Of a DNA stretch of 6,893 nt, positions 5,761 to 6,893 are shown one piece after another (the stretch's first letter is position 1; each line of letters begins with the position of its first letter). A program made the position numbers and the translations under genes. Under the pieces are notes generated by a model. The model had not been told where the DNA came from and searched no databases. It saw nothing but the letters and a program-made list of their open reading frames with translations. The stretch is from an uncultured bacterium (GTDB lineage Bacteria; Edwardsbacteria; AC1; EtOH8). The stretch lies in contig CALGNM010000256.1 of NCBI GenBank assembly GCA_937958665.1, positions 1 through 6,893 of the forward strand. The letters are read 5' to 3'.

Positions 5761-6393
5761 ATGGGAGATCTTCGTTCCGGGCTTAATAATATCCTGGAGG
5801 TAGCCCTGCGGCCCGGGTCCTACCTTAACCTGATCTACCTGCTGTTGGCCTTCCCCCTGGGGATTTTCTACTTCGTCTGGCTGACGACCGGGCTATCTCT
5901 GGGGTTGGGGTTGCTATATTTCTTCGTTGGCCTGCCCCTGTTGCTGGCCACCATGTCCTCTTGGCGTCTGTTCGGCAAACTGGAGGGGCTTCAGGCCAAA
6001 TGGCTCCTGGGAGCCGAGGTATCTTGCGACAAGCCAGTCGGTTGGACCGAAGCGGGGGGGCTTTGGAACTGGCTAACCTCCAGGCTTTCCAGCAGATACA
6101 CCTGGAGGTCGCTGGCCTTTCTGCTTCTCAAGATGCCCCTGGGATTGATCTCTTTTATAGTCCTCACCGTAATCAGCGCCATTTGCCTAAGCCTGATATC
6201 AATGCCATTACTCTACCAGCATATAGATATCACGGTTGGCTCTCCTATACCTCTCGAGTCCTGGCAGGCCTGGTCGCTGATGGCCGCGGGATTTCTGCTC
6301 TCATTACTGGCTCTGCACTTATTCAACGGGATGGCAGCCGTCTTCAGATGGTTGTCCGGCAATCTGCTCAATACTGAACCCCGGCATGTCTGA
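5761..6393 (+). CDS. Stand-alone 'putative sensor' domain membrane protein
   Basis: A 210-residue integral membrane protein that I match, from remembered consensus, to the 'putative sensor' family (PF13796). That domain often sits at the N-terminus of histidine kinases in Actinobacteria and also occurs alone. Here nothing follows it: no kinase, ATPase or DNA-binding part. Diagnostic features are YLLLAFPLGIFYFVWLTTGL (26-45), VGLPLLL (56-62) and the stretch GKLEGLQAKWLLGAEV (72-87), where the family typically has an ER-rich helix ending in LLGV. Hydrophobic segments lie near 22-42, 47-67, 118-150 and 170-188. Residues 116-152 (WRSLAFLLLKMPLGLISFIVLT to SMPLLY) echo 23-62, so the protein is an internal duplication. 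The ATG has an ideal AAGGAG site. It is transcribed away from the pdxJ operon and ends at a strong hairpin. The signal sensed, if any, is unknown. Confidence 0.8.
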   Translation: MGDLRSGLNNILEVALRPGSYLNLIYLLLAFPLGIFYFVWLTTGLSLGLGLLYFFVGLPLLLATMSSWRLFGKLEGLQAKWLLGAEVSCDKPVGWTEAGGLWNWLTSRLSSRYTWRSLAFLLLKMPLGLISFIVLTVISAICLSLISMPLLYQHIDITVGSPIPLESWQAWSLMAAGFLLSLLALHLFNGMAAVFRWLSGNLLNTEPRHV

Positions 6394-6402
6394 ACCGAAT
6401 GA

Positions 6403-6430
6403 ACAAAGCCCCCTGCAAAGGGGGCTTTGT
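6403..6430. terminator. Bidirectional intrinsic terminator between convergent genes
   Basis: A perfect 11-bp stem, ACAAAGCCCCC (6403-6413) and GGGGGCTTTGT (6420-6430), closes a six-base loop (TGCAAA). The stem is GC-rich at the top, with A-rich and T-rich feet, so either strand yields a GC hairpin running into CTTTGT. It lies nine bases after the stop of the rightward gene and 26 bases past the stop of the leftward gene, so it can serve both. Confidence 0.9.
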
Positions 6431-6456
6431 AATTATCAGGCAACCGGGAGGCCGGC

Positions 6457-6848
6457 TCAGAAGTTCAAGGATAATCCAGCCCCCAACAGAAGGCCAGATA
6501 TGGTGACGTACAGTTTCTCGTAATCCAGCGGTTGGGGAATTTTTTTGAAGGAATCCCTGTTGTACATGCAATAAACGCGGAGGTTCGGCCTATGGGGGTG
6601 CAGCCACAGCTTGACTCCTCCCCCCATTTGCCTGGTGATATAGGTTACCGGCTGGTTCCAGCTGGCGCTGTAGGTGCTATCGGTGATGAAAGTGTTCAAA
6701 GAATCAGACCAAGTCATGTAATCCCGCTCGAACTCCCCATCGGACTTGCATCCGAATCCACCATAGCGGAACTCCAGATATGGCTCCAACCGCCCGACCG
6801 GGAAATTTACGCAGAATCCCCCCAGCAGCGAATGGGCGGTCAGGGTCA
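6457..6848 (-). CDS. 3' part of an outer-membrane beta-barrel-like protein gene (5' end lost at contig edge)
   Basis: About 130 C-terminal residues remain before the stop at 6457. The sequence alternates polar and hydrophobic/aromatic residues in short strands (EPYLEFRYGGFG, TYITRQMGGGVKLWLH, NLRVYCMYNRDSF, KLYVTISGLLLGAGLSLNF) joined by polar loops. It ends in Phe, the usual last residue of the beta-signal read by the BAM complex. This pattern suggests an outer-membrane barrel, but I do not recognise a specific family. Three cysteines (in GGFCVNF, FGCKSD and VYCMYN) are unusual for such a protein. The frame continues across 6849 only because adapter sequence happens to be open: the residues MTGVQTCALPI and the apparent GTG start at 6882 are not biological. 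The true start and any signal peptide are missing. Confidence 0.65.
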
Positions 6849-6893
6849 AGATCGGAAGAGCACACGTCTGAACTCCAGTCACCGAATACGATC
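6849..6893 (+). other. Illumina TruSeq adapter contamination
   Basis: Positions 6849-6882 match, base for base, the 34-base TruSeq read-1 adapter: it begins AGATCGGAAGAGC, continues ACACGTCTGAAC and ends TCCAGTCAC. The next eight bases, CGAATACG (6883-6890), sit where the i7 index belongs, and the last three, ATC, fit the start of the flanking P7-side sequence. The minus-strand translation MTGVQTCALPI is a recognisable adapter peptide. Genomic sequence ends at 6848 or 6849 (the first A may come from A-tailing). This stretch should be trimmed. Confidence 0.98.

Noticed and set aside
6850-6882. MTGVQTCALPI as the N-terminus of the beta-barrel protein
   Set aside because: These eleven codons are translated adapter sequence, not genome.

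Overview
The window is a fragment of a GC-rich bacterial genome, almost certainly a complete short-read assembly contig, because its right end runs into Illumina adapter sequence (6849-6893). The organism looks like a double-membraned bacterium. It makes pyridoxal phosphate by the DXP-dependent route (PdxJ), has a type II fatty-acid system, makes D-Ala-D-Ala for peptidoglycan, and carries an outer-membrane beta-barrel-like protein ending in Phe. No marker here fixes the phylum. The small DUF3098-like protein points loosely towards the Bacteroidetes/FCB side or an uncultured candidate phylum; this is a guess.

Layout. Positions 5564 down to 75 hold one compact leftward operon of seven genes: a small two-helix membrane protein, pdxJ, ddl, rpmF, plsX, fabH, fabD. 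A near-consensus sigma-70-type promoter (TTGACA, 17-bp spacer, TATACT) sits just upstream of the first gene. pdxJ/ddl and plsX/fabH overlap by 4 bases (ATGA). The rpmF-plsX-fabH-fabD core is a classic bacterial cluster that pairs a ribosomal protein with the start of fatty-acid and phospholipid synthesis. Here the usual yceD-like gene before rpmF is replaced by ddl and pdxJ, and fabD is not followed by fabG. Instead an AT-rich gene with a signal-peptide-like start begins 21 bases after fabD and is cut by the left edge (1-53).

To the right, a divergent rightward gene (5761-6393) encodes a four-helix stand-alone 'putative sensor' domain protein with an internal duplication. It converges, across a perfect bidirectional hairpin terminator (6403-6430), with the 3' part of a leftward beta-barrel protein gene whose 5' part is lost at the contig end.

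I found no mobile element, CRISPR array, tRNA or rRNA, and no clear undescribed system. The points most worth a second look are the adapter-made false N-terminus, an inverted-repeat element with internal 10-bp-spaced repeats between fabH and fabD, an N-terminal extension on PlsX, a nested inverted repeat before the SD-less pdxJ start, and the stand-alone sensor-domain protein.
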